Origin: Kocuria rosea
Lineage (GTDB): Bacteria; Actinomycetota; Actinomycetes; Actinomycetales; Micrococcaceae
DNA length: 64,000 bases
Assembly: GCF_006094695.1 (NCBI RefSeq)
Contig: NZ_CP035103.1
Location: 1,426,001 to 1,490,000, forward strand
Direction: 5' to 3'
Both the position numbers and the translations under genes were made by a program. This document shows, piece after piece, positions 39,066 through 51,344 of this stretch. The notes under the pieces were generated by a model that saw nothing but the letters and a program-made list of their open reading frames with translations, was not told where the DNA came from and searched no databases. The stretch's first letter is position 1, and each line of letters opens with the position of its first letter.

Positions 39066-40244
39066 GTGACTCCCCGCCGCATCGTCATCGTCAGCCGCAT
39101 CTTCGCCCCCGAGCCGGCCGCCGCGTCCTTCCGGCTGCGGGCCCTGGCCCGTGGCCTGACCGAGGCGGGGGCGGAGGTCACGGTCCTCACCACGCGCCCG
39201 CCCGCCGGGTCCGTCATCGAGCCGGAGCCCTACGACGTGCGCCGGTGGCCCGTCCTGCGCGACCGGTTCGACTACGTGCGCGGGATCGTCCAGTACCTCA
39301 GCTTCGACGTTCCCGTCCTCTTCCGGCTGCTGGCCACCCGGGCCGACCTCGTGGTCAGCGAACCGCCCCCCACCACGGGGATGGCCGTGCTCGTCTCCTC
39401 GCTCCTGCGGGGCCGTCCCTACGTCTGGTACGCCCCCGACATCTGGACCACCGCCGCCGAGAAGATGGAGGTCTCCGCGCCGGTGAAGCGGGCCATGCGC
39501 GTCATGGAGACCCTCGCGGCCCGGCGGGCCGCGGGCGTGCTCACCGTGTCCGAGGCCATGGGCCGCGAGCTGCAGTCCGTCACCGGCGTGGCCTGGGAGA
39601 AGGTGCTCGTGGCGGAGAACGGCATCGACACCGACGTCTTCCGCCCCGACGGACCGGTGGCCGAGCCCGGCGCCCCCTACTTCGTCTACGCCGGGTCGAT
39701 GTCCGAGTGGCAGGGCGCCGACGTCTTCGTCCGCGCCATGCCCCGCGTCCTCGAGGCCCACCCCGACGCCCGCCTGCGCTTCTTCGGCAGGGGCTCCGAC
39801 ATCGACCGCGTCCAGGAGATCGCCGAGCGGCTCGCCCCGGGGAGCGTGCTCTTCGAGGGGCTGCGTCCCGCCGCCGAGACCGCGGAGTGGACCCGGGGGG
39901 CCGTCGCCGCCCTGGGCGCGGTGCTCCCGGGCATCGGCTACGACTTCACCAAGCCCACCAAGATCTACGCCGCCGCCGCGTGCGGGACGCCGGTCGTCTA
40001 CGCGGGGGCGGGGGTCGCGGCCGAGCTCGTGCAGGACAACGGCCTGGGCGCGGCCGTCGACCACGACGCCGACGCGGTGGCCGAGGCCATGATCGCCGCC
40101 CTCGACCGCCGGCTCGACCCGGCGCTGGCCGAGGACAACGACCGGGAGCGCCGCCGCCGGGCCGCATGGGCGGCCGAGAACGCCTCCCTGGCGGCCTCCG
40201 GTCGCCTCGCCGCCGAGTGGCTGCTCCAGGGCTTCCCCGACTGA
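39066..40244 (+). CDS. Glycosyltransferase family 4 (GT-B)
   Basis: A 392-residue retaining GT-B glycosyltransferase. SRIFAPEPAAASFRLRALARGL begins the acceptor domain. YAGSMSEWQGADVFVRAMPRVLEAHPDARLRFFG and the C-terminal KIYAAAACGTPVVYAGAGVAAELV (with a donor-binding region) mark the nucleotide-sugar domain. GTG 39066 overlaps the end of a 25-codon upstream reading frame (38992-39069) that starts 10 nt after a TACAGT -10 box, so a leader peptide could couple its translation. It starts the galactan-like cluster; sugar specificity is unknown. Confidence 0.85.
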   Translation: MTPRRIVIVSRIFAPEPAAASFRLRALARGLTEAGAEVTVLTTRPPAGSVIEPEPYDVRRWPVLRDRFDYVRGIVQYLSFDVPVLFRLLATRADLVVSEPPPTTGMAVLVSSLLRGRPYVWYAPDIWTTAAEKMEVSAPVKRAMRVMETLAARRAAGVLTVSEAMGRELQSVTGVAWEKVLVAENGIDTDVFRPDGPVAEPGAPYFVYAGSMSEWQGADVFVRAMPRVLEAHPDARLRFFGRGSDIDRVQEIAERLAPGSVLFEGLRPAAETAEWTRGAVAALGAVLPGIGYDFTKPTKIYAAAACGTPVVYAGAGVAAELVQDNGLGAAVDHDADAVAEAMIAALDRRLDPALAEDNDRERRRRAAWAAENASLAASGRLAAEWLLQGFPD

Positions 40245-40345
40245 TCAGGTACTTTGGTACGCAGCGCACGCCCGGCGCGCCCGTGCCGCCCCCTCACCGG
40301 CCGGACGCCGGCCGGGCCCACCAGGACACCAACCCCAGGAGTTAG

Positions 40346-43535
<3,190 letters not shown>

Positions 43536-43536
<1 letters not shown>

Positions 43537-44396
43537 TGCCGGCTGCCACGGTCGTCCGGAGGCCGTCCCCCGGGACGGGGCTGCCGGCGGTGTTCCGCCA
43601 GCGCTACCTGCTGAAGCTGCTGGTCGACAAGGAGCTGCAGATCCGCTACCGGGGCACGGTCCTCGGGCTGCTGTGGTCCTACGTCAAGCCGGGGATCCAG
43701 TTCGTCGTCTTCTACGTGGCCCTGGGCATCTTCCTGGGCCTGGAGCGGGGGATGGAGAACTACGCCGTGTACCTGTTCTCCGGGATCATCCTGATCAACT
43801 TCTTCTCGGAGTCCTTCGGCAACGCGGCGCGCTCGATCGTGGCCAACGCGAGCCTGATCAAGAAGATCTACCTGCCCCGGCAGATGTTCCCCGTGGCGTC
43901 CGTGTGGGTCGCCGGCGTGCACCTCATGCCGCAGCTGGTGGTCATGCTCCTGGCCGCCCTCATCGTGGGCTGGTCGCCCACGTGGATCTCCCTGCTGGCC
44001 GTGCCCGCGGCGCTGCTGATCGTGGGTCTGCTGGGGGCCGGTCTGGGCATGCTCTTCGGCGCGGCGAACGTGTTCTTCCGCGACGCCGAGAACTTCGTGG
44101 ACCTGATCGTCATGGTCAGCACGTGGTCCGCCCCGGTGCTCTACTCGTGGACGATGGTCCGGGACGTCCTGGGCCCGGTGTGGTTCGCCGGGTTCATGCT
44201 GAACCCCCTGACCGTGGCCGTGGAGCTCTCGCACGCGGCGTTCTGGCTGCCGACCACCACCCCCGGCGCCCACGAGGTGCCGCCCCACCTGTTCTCCCTC
44301 TGGACGCCGGTGGCGCTGCTGGTGGTCACGGTCGTCATGTTCCTGGGCGACCTGCTGTTCCGTCGCCTCGAGGGCCGATTCGCGCAGGAGCTGTGA
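43536..44396 (+). CDS. Polysaccharide ABC exporter permease (Wzm-like)
   Basis: A 286-residue ABC-2 permease with six hydrophobic segments. LVDKELQIRYRGTVLGLLWSYVKP is the conserved N-terminal amphipathic signature, and NANVFF-like GAANVFFRDAENFVDLIV is in the fifth-helix region. With Wzt it should flip a lipid-linked polysaccharide, here probably galactan. It lies between glfT2 and the ATPase gene with a 4-nt or shorter junction. Confidence 0.88.
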
Positions 44397-44398
44397 CG

Positions 44399-45166
44399 AT
44401 GAGCACCGACCGCACCACCCCGCCGGCCGAGCCCGCCGTGGTGGCCGAGCACCTGGCCAAGGAGTTCTCGCTCCGCCACGCCCGTTCCCTCAAGGAGACG
44501 GTGATGTGGCTCGCCCGGGGGCGGCGCCAGGACATCTCCAACCGCTTCCGCGCCCTCGAGGACCTCAGCCTCAGCATCCGGCCGGGCGAGAGCGTGGCGC
44601 TCGTGGGGCTCAACGGCTCCGGGAAGTCCACGTTCCTCAAGCTGGTCTCCGGCGTGATGAGCCCCGACGGGGGCTCGCTCACGGTCAACGGGCGCGTGGC
44701 CGGGCTGATCGAGGTCGGCGCCGGCTTCCACCCCGACCTCACCGGCCGCGACAACGTGTACCTCAACGGCGCGATCCTCGGCATGTCCAAGGAGGACATC
44801 GACCGGAAGTTCGACCAGATCGTGGCGTTCTCCGAGATCGAGCAGTTCATCGACACCGAGGTGAAGTTCTACTCGTCCGGCATGTACCTGCGCCTGGCCT
44901 TCGCCGTGGCGGTGTTCACCGACCCGGACATCTTCATCATCGACGAGATCCTCTCGGTGGGCGACGAGCCCTTCCAGCGCAAGAGCCTGGGCCGGGTCAA
45001 GGAGCTCTCCGAGGAGGGCAAGACGCTGCTGGTCGTCAGCCACGACTTCGACGTGGTCCGCAAGGTCTGCGACCGCGGGGTGTGGATCGAGCACGGCCGG
45101 GTCCGCAGCGACGGGCCCATCGACGAGGTGATCGAGCAGTTCCGCGCCGCGGAGAACGCCGGCTGA
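44399..45166 (+). CDS. Polysaccharide ABC exporter ATPase (Wzt-like)
   Basis: A 255-residue ATPase. Walker A is GLNGSGKSTFLKLVSG, the signature is the variant YSSGMYLRL, Walker B is DIFIIDEILSVGDEPF and the H-loop VVSHD. YSSGM and LIEVGAGFHPDLTGRDNVYLNG are typical of Wzt/TagH exporters. There is no C-terminal carbohydrate-binding domain. ATG 44399 starts 2 nt after the permease stop. Confidence 0.92.
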   Translation: MSTDRTTPPAEPAVVAEHLAKEFSLRHARSLKETVMWLARGRRQDISNRFRALEDLSLSIRPGESVALVGLNGSGKSTFLKLVSGVMSPDGGSLTVNGRVAGLIEVGAGFHPDLTGRDNVYLNGAILGMSKEDIDRKFDQIVAFSEIEQFIDTEVKFYSSGMYLRLAFAVAVFTDPDIFIIDEILSVGDEPFQRKSLGRVKELSEEGKTLLVVSHDFDVVRKVCDRGVWIEHGRVRSDGPIDEVIEQFRAAENAG

Positions 45167-45194
45167 CTGCCCTCCCTGCCCGCGGTCCGCGGAC

Positions 45195-45240
45195 GACGAC
45201 GGGCCGCCCGGCTCCGCGAGGAACCGGGCGGCCCGTCGTC
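45195..45240. terminator. Long hairpin between wzt and the membrane protein gene
   Basis: A perfect 17-bp stem (45195-45211 with 45224-45240) and a 12-nt loop lie between convergent genes. It probably ends the glycan operon and the opposing gene. Confidence 0.8.
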
Positions 45241-45269
45241 CGTCGCAGGACGGGGATCCCGCGGCAGGC

Positions 45270-47342
45270 TCAGGCGCCGTCGCAGCCGACGATCTCGTAG
45301 AGCGCGGCCTGCCCGTTGCGCTCGACCAGCGCAAGACCGGGCGCGAGCTGCGGGTCGACGGCGTTGATGTCCGCGTACTCACCGGCCTGGCGGGCACCGG
45401 GAATGATGAACTGCGTGCCGAAGTCCAGGACCCACTGCACGTCCAGCTCTTCGGCGGCGGCGCAGGCCCGGCTGTCCGGGGTGGCGTCGGCGATCCCCGT
45501 GGCCAGGGCGTTCAATTCCGGGTCCAGCGTGCGCAGTTCGACCCCGGGTGACTCGACGTGGTACTGGGTGACGGGCCGCTCGGCGACCGCGAACGCCAGG
45601 GAGCCACCGTTCCACGGGTTGACCGCGATGACGTCCCCCGGCTCCGTGAGCTCGTCGAGGTCCTGGAGCAACGCGTACTCATCCTGGTTGAGGATGCTTT
45701 CCGGCCCCTCCCATGCGTAGTACTGCTTGCCCCATCGGGTCGCCTGGGTCAGGGACTCGACCTGGGAGTAGGGCACCGCGAGACCCAGCACCACGACCGC
45801 TGCGACGGGATAGGCGGCTCGGCCTGCCCGGGGGCGGCCGGTGAACGAGGCCAGTGCCGTCATGCCGATGGCCAGGCTGCCCACCACATGGGCAGCACCG
45901 AGGGCGATCAGCGGTACGGCCGTCAGCGGGAGTGTGGCCGCGAGGCGGTACGAGTCGGTGTACCACCCGCCCACGAGCCACTGCCGGACCGGGCTCTCCT
46001 CGCCCGCGGCGGCCACAGCATAGAGGTACGAGAGCACCAGATGGGCGATGACCAGCCAGCGCAGTCTCCGCCGGGCGATGGCAGCGTAGATTCCCGCCCC
46101 GGTGAGCAGCACGAGGACCCAGGGCACGTCCTCCCGGCCGTTGGAGCCGAAGAGCAGAGCCTCGCCGGCCGCCCGCGCCAGGGTGGTGGACGGCTCCCAC
46201 ACGAACGACGTGGTCAGGACGTTCCACAGGAGCAGCCACGTGGTGACCACGACGACCGCGACCGCCACGAGCCCGAGGGCGGGACCACGGCGCCGGGCGC
46301 CCGCGGCCGCCCGCAGCCCGAGCCACCACGCCGTGGCCGCCAGGGGGACCGCGACCACGAGCAGGGCGAGGAACGCGTTGGGCTGGGAGACGAACAGCGC
46401 GCCGAGGGTGACCACCAGGCTGGCGGCCAGCCGGACCCGGCCGGCCGCGTCCGGGGTGCGCGCCGTCCGGTCCGCGCTCACCCCGGGGCCGAGCAGCCGC
46501 ACGAGCAGGCCGAGGGACACGGGGGCGAGCGCCAGGGCGAGGATGTTGGGGAAGAGCGGCCCCCAGGCCATCAGGCCCAGCGGGAAGACGCTGAACCCGG
46601 CGGCGGCCGTGCCGGCGACCACGGCCGCCACGGGGGACGGGCCGACGAGGCATCGGACCAGGAAGATGCACGAGGCGGGCCAGACGAGCCCGCCCACCGC
46701 GAGCAGCGTCAGGTTGTGGGCCACGAGCACGCTGTCCCCGGCCAGGGGCACCGCGAGGGACGCCAGCTGGTGCCACGCCGCGGGGTACAGCGCGATGGTG
46801 CTCTCCGGGCTGACCATCCGGTTCAGGGTCAGGGTCGAGCCGTTGCCGGTCTCGACGACGTAGCGGATGGCGTTGAGGTGGAAGATGTTGTCCCAGCGCT
46901 GGGCCATCGCCTCCGGGTGCCCGATCACGGACGCCATCCGGCGCACCAGCAGCACCGCCCCGATCGCGAGCCCGGCGGCCGCGCCCGCCGGGAAGAGCCG
47001 GCGGCCCGCGCCGCCGGAGCGCTCCGCCGGGCCGGCCGGGTCCGCCCCGGCGTCGTGCGGGCCGGGCGCGTGGCCGCCCCGGGGGAGGAGCCGGCCGACC
47101 AGCCACGCCAGCGCCGCCAGCACCACCGCGGCGGCCACCTGGGTGAGCGCGCCGTAGGGGATGCCCGCCAGGTCCAGGACCACGCCCGTGAGCCCGACGA
47201 CGGCGACGCTGAAGACCGGTGCCGTCAGCAGGATCCGGCCCCCGCGCTGCCCGAAGGCCCACAGCAGCGCCAGCCCCGGCAGCCACAGGAACGCCAGCAG
47301 GACCAGGAACGCCGGCAGATGGGGTCCCCAGTCCGTCAGCAC
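45270..47342 (-). CDS. Large polytopic membrane protein (DUF6541-like)
   Basis: A 690-residue protein with about 13-14 hydrophobic segments across residues 1-510 and a soluble C-terminal region of about 150 residues with three cysteines near the end. Layout (many helices, then an extracytoplasmic domain) resembles GT-C glycosyltransferases, and the DUF6541 match is from memory of related proteins. It is divergent from a GT2 gene and convergent with wzt, which suggests a role in the same glycan. GTG 47342 gives the first membrane helix immediately. Confidence 0.7.
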   Translation of the reverse strand: MLTDWGPHLPAFLVLLAFLWLPGLALLWAFGQRGGRILLTAPVFSVAVVGLTGVVLDLAGIPYGALTQVAAAVVLAALAWLVGRLLPRGGHAPGPHDAGADPAGPAERSGGAGRRLFPAGAAAGLAIGAVLLVRRMASVIGHPEAMAQRWDNIFHLNAIRYVVETGNGSTLTLNRMVSPESTIALYPAAWHQLASLAVPLAGDSVLVAHNLTLLAVGGLVWPASCIFLVRCLVGPSPVAAVVAGTAAAGFSVFPLGLMAWGPLFPNILALALAPVSLGLLVRLLGPGVSADRTARTPDAAGRVRLAASLVVTLGALFVSQPNAFLALLVVAVPLAATAWWLGLRAAAGARRRGPALGLVAVAVVVVTTWLLLWNVLTTSFVWEPSTTLARAAGEALLFGSNGREDVPWVLVLLTGAGIYAAIARRRLRWLVIAHLVLSYLYAVAAAGEESPVRQWLVGGWYTDSYRLAATLPLTAVPLIALGAAHVVGSLAIGMTALASFTGRPRAGRAAYPVAAVVVLGLAVPYSQVESLTQATRWGKQYYAWEGPESILNQDEYALLQDLDELTEPGDVIAVNPWNGGSLAFAVAERPVTQYHVESPGVELRTLDPELNALATGIADATPDSRACAAAEELDVQWVLDFGTQFIIPGARQAGEYADINAVDPQLAPGLALVERNGQAALYEIVGCDGA

Positions 47343-47485
47343 GTCGGTCCTGCGGGGCTCTGCCTGGCAGCGGGCACGGTCTTGTCCTCACGGTGGGGGG
47401 AAGGGTCGGGTCGATCATAGCGGCCGGCCCGGGTCCGGCCGCCGACCTGACGGGCGGGTCCGGCGCGCTGTGCGAGAATGTCCGG

Positions 47486-48151
47486 GTGAGTCGTTCGTGG
47501 ATCGTCATGCCCGTGTACAACGAGGCGGCCGTCGTGGGAGAGGTGCTGAAGGAGCTCCGGAAGACCTTCCCGCACGTCGTCTGCGTCGACGACGGATCCT
47601 CCGACGACTCGGCCCGGATCTGCGCCGAGGCCGGCGCCGTCGTCGTCCAGCACCCCATCAACCTCGGGCAGGGCGCGGCGCTGCAGACCGGTTTCGAGTA
47701 CGCCCTGCAGGACCCCGGGATGGACTGCGTGGTCACCTTCGACTCCGACGGCCAGCACCGCGTGACCGACGCGTGGGACATGGTCGAGCGGATCCGCTCG
47801 GGCGAGGCCGAGGTCGTGCTGGGCTCCCGCTTCCTCGACGGGCGCACCCGGATCTCCCCGCTCAAGCGGGTCGTGCTGCGCACCGCCGCGTTCTTCTCGA
47901 AGCTGTCCACCGGCATGGACCTCTCCGACGCCCACAACGGGCTGCGCGCCATCGACCGGGGCACCCTGACCCGGATCCGGCTGACCCAGAACCGGATGGC
48001 GCACGCCTCGGAGATCGTCAACCAGCTGGCCGACATCCGGCCCCGCTGGGTCGAGCACCCGGTGGAGATCATCTACACGGACTACTCGAAGTCCAAGGGG
48101 CAGTCGCTGCTCAACGGCGTGAACATCCTCGCCGAGCTGTTCGTCAAGTAG
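47486..48151 (+). CDS. Glycosyltransferase family 2 (polyprenyl-phosphate type)
   Basis: A 221-residue GT-A enzyme. VMPVYNEAAVVGEVLKEL, VCVDDGSSDDSA and FDSDGQHRVTDAWDMV (DxD) are in order, followed by LGSRFLDGRT. It resembles dolichol/polyprenyl-phosphate sugar synthases without the membrane tail. A GAGAAT -10-like box ends 6 nt before GTG 47486, so the start may be leaderless. A DUF2304 protein follows, a partner often seen with this GT2 type. Confidence 0.88.
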   Translation: MSRSWIVMPVYNEAAVVGEVLKELRKTFPHVVCVDDGSSDDSARICAEAGAVVVQHPINLGQGAALQTGFEYALQDPGMDCVVTFDSDGQHRVTDAWDMVERIRSGEAEVVLGSRFLDGRTRISPLKRVVLRTAAFFSKLSTGMDLSDAHNGLRAIDRGTLTRIRLTQNRMAHASEIVNQLADIRPRWVEHPVEIIYTDYSKSKGQSLLNGVNILAELFVK

Positions 48152-48182
48152 TCCGCACCCCGTCCGCACCCAGTCCGCACCG
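48151..48182. repeat. Three 11-bp tandem copies at a stop codon
   Basis: GTCCGCACCCC, GTCCGCACCCA and GTCCGCACCG follow one another from the last base of the GT2 stop codon. Confidence 0.6.
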
Positions 48183-48202
48183 TCGAAGGGAAGAGCCGTC
48201 CG

Positions 48203-48619
48203 ATGATCTACGCCGTCCAGATCCTGCTGGTCCTGGCCGTGGGCTACGGCGCGCTCGCCCTGATCCGCGGCGGGGCCAACGCGAAGCACCGGGCGATCCG
48301 CCGCGTGGTGGGCCTGGCCTTCTTCATCTTCGCGGCGCTGTCCATCTTCTTCCCCGACCTGCTCACGGGCGTGGCCCACTTCTTCGGGATCGGACGCGGC
48401 ACCGACCTCGTCCTGTACGGCTTCGTGGTGATCTTCATGATCACCCAGGCCACCTCCGCGCTGCGCAACCGCCAGCAGGAGGTCAACGTGACCCGGCTGG
48501 CCCGGCACATCGCCGTCGCCGAGGCGGAGCGGCCCTGGGCCCCGGCCCCGGAGCACGCCCAGCGCGCCTCGGTGCGGGACTTCGCCGAGACCTCCCCGGC
48601 GCAGCGCCCCGCGGCCTGA
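48203..48619 (+). CDS. DUF2304 membrane protein
   Basis: A 138-residue protein with three hydrophobic segments (about 1-22, 34-55 and 66-88) and a charged tail (LRNRQQEVNVTRLARHIA). DUF2304 proteins commonly sit beside polyprenyl-phosphate glycosyltransferases and may help with membrane attachment; that role is inferred. GAAGGGAAGAG precedes ATG 48203. Confidence 0.82.
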   Translation: MIYAVQILLVLAVGYGALALIRGGANAKHRAIRRVVGLAFFIFAALSIFFPDLLTGVAHFFGIGRGTDLVLYGFVVIFMITQATSALRNRQQEVNVTRLARHIAVAEAERPWAPAPEHAQRASVRDFAETSPAQRPAA

Positions 48620-48635
48620 CCGGCCCCGGCGCGGG

Positions 48636-49583
48636 TCAGGCCTCCCGGAGCACCCGGGACAGCACGTCCGGCCGGTCCGTCATGACGCCGTCCACACCCC
48701 ACCCCAGCAGGCGGCGCATGTCGTCCTCCCGGTCGATGGTCCAGACGTCCACCCGCAGACCCGCCTGCTGGGCGCTGCGCACGAGTCCGGGCGTGAGCAC
48801 GCGCAGGCCCAGGAGCGAGTCCGGCGGCTGCAGGCCCTGGAACGCGAGCGTGTGGTGCTGGTGCCGGCCCAGCAGGCACAGCAGCCGGAAGGCCGCGAAC
48901 TCCGTGGGGGAGGCCGCCGTGGGCACCGCCCCGCCCGATACCTGGCGGAACCGCCGGATCGAGGCCGTGCGGTTCGTCGCGACGAGCGTGCGCTCCTGGG
49001 CACCCGCCGCCCGGACGGCCCGCCAGACGATCTCCTCGGCGCCGGGACGGTTGCCCTTGAGCTCGATCGCCACGGGGTGCTCGGGGAACGCCTCGTAGAC
49101 CTCCGCGAGCGTGGGGACGTGCACCCCGCGCCCCCGCCACGGGAAGGTCCCGCCGTCGAGGGTGAACGCGTGCCCGGCGTCCAGGCGCTGGAGCTCCGCG
49201 GCGGACATCAGCGCGACGGCGCCGGTCCCGTCCGTGGTGCGGTCCACCGTGAGGTCGTGCATCAGCACGGCCGTGCCGTCGGCGGAGGCCTGCACGTCGA
49301 GCTCCAGCACCACGTCCCCGAGGGCCGCGGCGGCCCGGAACGCTTCGAGGGTGTTCTCCGGGGCGACCTCGGCGCCGCCCCGGTGCGCGAAGACGGCCGG
49401 CCAGTCCCGGGGCACGGCTGCCCTCGGGACCGGCGACGGGGCCACCAGGTGCCGGCCGAGGGCCGCTCCGGCCGCGCTCGTGAGCAGGTTCCCGGCGAAG
49501 GGGACGCCCGCGCGGAGCAGCGCCCGGAGACGAGCGGCGACGTCGGGGCGTGTGCCGTCCTGCTCGGTGGTCACGTGGGTCAC
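48636..49583 (-). CDS. Glycerophosphodiester phosphodiesterase
   Basis: A 315-residue GDPD TIM barrel. FAHRGGAEVAPENTLEAF carries the catalytic HR..E...N, ELDVQASADGTAVLMHDLTVDRTTDG the metal ligands and second His, and IELKGNRP follows. VDVWTIDREDDMRRLLGWGVDGVMTDRPD ends the barrel. No signal peptide is clear at the chosen GTG 49583, which has AAGGA upstream; a longer in-frame start would add basic low-complexity sequence. It probably recycles glycerophosphodiesters. Confidence 0.88.
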   Translation of the reverse strand: MTHVTTEQDGTRPDVAARLRALLRAGVPFAGNLLTSAAGAALGRHLVAPSPVPRAAVPRDWPAVFAHRGGAEVAPENTLEAFRAAAALGDVVLELDVQASADGTAVLMHDLTVDRTTDGTGAVALMSAAELQRLDAGHAFTLDGGTFPWRGRGVHVPTLAEVYEAFPEHPVAIELKGNRPGAEEIVWRAVRAAGAQERTLVATNRTASIRRFRQVSGGAVPTAASPTEFAAFRLLCLLGRHQHHTLAFQGLQPPDSLLGLRVLTPGLVRSAQQAGLRVDVWTIDREDDMRRLLGWGVDGVMTDRPDVLSRVLREA

Positions 49584-49922
49584 GGCGGTCCTTGCGATCG
49601 GGGGCAGTGCGTGCGGCACGGGTGGTGCCGTGACGCGGACGCCCGGGGGGAGCGTCTTCGCCCGCCACCCTACGGCCCGGCGGCCCGGCCTGCACGCCCT
49701 CCCCGGACGTCGCCCTCGCCGACCTGGTTCCATGCGCCCGCATCCTGTGACACTTCATGTGTTTCCGGACGGGAACAACGTCGCAGGTCAGCGACGGCTG
49801 TCCACAGGAGCCCGGGCGGGGGTTGTGGGGACGACGCCGGATCGGCCTATGTTCCTGTGCATGCGCTCCGGGGGGAGCGCCGCCGACGCGGATCCCGCGC
49901 CGGGGAACGCGCAGGGGGACGG
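49584..49922. other. Intergenic region before the tad operon
   Basis: This 339-bp gap separates the GDPD gene from tadA on the opposite strand. It contains TATGTT at 49848-49853, a possible -10 for the tad operon, and a small inverted repeat ACACTTCATGTGT near 49750. No gene is seen. Confidence 0.4.
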
Positions 49923-50204
49923 ATGACGGCACTGCTCTCCGAGGACGCGCTCGGGCTGGTCGAGGCCGAGGTGCGCGAGCTCATCCGGCGCCGGGGGCTG
50001 GACCCGGTGCTCGAGCTGGAGCGGACCCGGGAGCTGGTGGACGCCGCGGTGCGTGACTACGACCAGCGCTCGGCGCGCGGGGTGCTGCCGGCCCTCGCGG
50101 ACCTGGACGCCGCCCGGCGGGTGCTGCTGGACCTGGTCGCCGGGTTCGGCCCGCTGCAGCCGCTGCTCGACGACCCGCGGATCGAGGAGATCTGGATCAA
50201 CTGA
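49923..50204 (+). pseudogene. tadA: tadA 5' fragment, cut by the element
   Basis: The first 93 residues of a TadA/CpaF secretion ATPase. The helical N-terminal domain (ALADLDAARRVLLDLVAGFGPLQPLL) is intact up to DDPRIEEIWIN, and the stop codon is supplied by the inserted element. In family members this motif continues as NGPxEV. That continuation is found at 60416, 10.2 kb away. Alone, this piece has no ATPase core. It would become functional again on excision. Confidence 0.93.
50186..50201. repeat. attL core
   Basis: GGAGATCTGGATCAAC matches the attR core at 15 of 16 positions (T against C at position 6). Just inside, GGATCA-AC-TGATCC (50194-50207) is a perfect inverted repeat, fitting paired core-type integrase sites. 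Confidence 0.85.
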
Positions 50205-50226
50205 TCCATATGGGCGTTTGCCCTGA

Positions 50227-51342
50227 TCAGACGGGGTTTGATGGCTCGTCTGTCCGCAGATTGTCCGCAGGAGCCCCGAGAACGTGGTCCATGAGGCCCT
50301 GTGCGGCGCCCCGGGTACGGTCCTCGGCGGTCGGCCACAGGTGCGAGTAGACGTTCAACGTGATCGCAGCCGACTTGTGCCCGAGCGCGCGCTGCACCGT
50401 CACCACGTCGCACCCGGCGGCGATCAGTCCGGAGGCGTAGAAGTGCCGCAGGTTGTGGAACTTCGTGGACAGCCCAGCTGCGTCACGGGCCTTGTTCCAC
50501 TGGTAGTCCATCGACCGTGGCCACACGGGTCCGCCGTCCCGGCCGGGGAGCAACCACTGGGCTTCGCCGTACACGCCGATGTCCTCTAGGTGCTCGGACA
50601 GCATGTGCAGTAGCCCGTCGGGCAGGTGCACGGTCCGTTCACTGCCGTACTTCGGTGGGCGAACTTCGACGGGCCCCGGGGCCCGTCGCTGCACCTGGCG
50701 CCCGACGTGCAGTGTCCGGCGCGGGAAATCTATGTCCCGGCGCTGCACGCCGTTGGCCTCCCCGAGCCGCAACCCTGCGAAGGCCCCGAGCCCCACGGCC
50801 ACCCGGAACCACGGCTCCGCGGCCTCCAGCAGCGCCCGCACGTCGGCGGCGGTGGGGATGTCCATTGCGTGCTCGCGGGAGCGGACGCGGGGGAGCCTGG
50901 CCCCTTCTGAGGGGTCGCGGGCGATCACCTGGTCACGGACGGCGGCGCGGAACACTGACCGGGCGTGACTGACGCGCGTCTGGATCGTGCGCGGAGCCAT
51001 GTCCCGGCCGACCATGTGTTGCACCCAGGCGTCTACGTGCGACCGGCGGACCTTGCGCAGCTCCATGTCCGCGAACGTGGCTTGCTTGGCCACGAGGTCC
51101 ATGTTCTCCCGAGTCCCGGACTCCCAAAGCTGCAACGGCGCCCAGGCAGCGTAGAAGTCGCGGAAAGTGACTTTGCCTGCACGGGGGTCCACGTAGTCCC
51201 CGCGCACCACGGAGGCGGTGACGGTGTTGAGCCACTGTTGCGCGTCGATCTTGCGCTTGAAGTGACGGGCGTGCTCCCGGCCGTCGCTGTCGCGGTAGCG
51301 GGCGCGCCACGCTCCGTTCGGATGCTTGCTGATCGAGGCCAC
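50227..51342 (-). CDS. int: Tyrosine integrase
   Basis: A 371-residue tyrosine recombinase. The N-terminal arm-binding domain (WRARYRDSDGREHARHFKRK) is followed by a core-binding SAM-like domain and the catalytic domain with Arg192 (GLRLGEANG), Lys231, His296 and Arg299 (HNLRH), His322 (LGHKS) and Tyr332 (NVYSHLW). All catalytic residues are present. Its C-terminal codons contain the left arm-type repeat (50250-50269). GTG 51342 lies 2 nt after the repressor stop, so the two are co-expressed. Confidence 0.95.
   Translation of the reverse strand: MASISKHPNGAWRARYRDSDGREHARHFKRKIDAQQWLNTVTASVVRGDYVDPRAGKVTFRDFYAAWAPLQLWESGTRENMDLVAKQATFADMELRKVRRSHVDAWVQHMVGRDMAPRTIQTRVSHARSVFRAAVRDQVIARDPSEGARLPRVRSREHAMDIPTAADVRALLEAAEPWFRVAVGLGAFAGLRLGEANGVQRRDIDFPRRTLHVGRQVQRRAPGPVEVRPPKYGSERTVHLPDGLLHMLSEHLEDIGVYGEAQWLLPGRDGGPVWPRSMDYQWNKARDAAGLSTKFHNLRHFYASGLIAAGCDVVTVQRALGHKSAAITLNVYSHLWPTAEDRTRGAAQGLMDHVLGAPADNLRTDEPSNPV
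50250..50269. repeat. Left integrase arm-type repeat
   Basis: CTGTCCGCAGATTGTCCGCA occurs here and identically at 60278-60297 near attR. Each copy holds two TGTCCGCA units. Placement just inside both cores fits arm-type integrase sites. Confidence 0.7.
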
Positions 51343-51344
51343 GG

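Noticed and set aside
49800..49835. DnaA-box-like TCCACAGG and TTGTGGGG
   Set aside because: Both depart from TTATCCACA at several positions and there is no cluster or dnaA/dnaN context.
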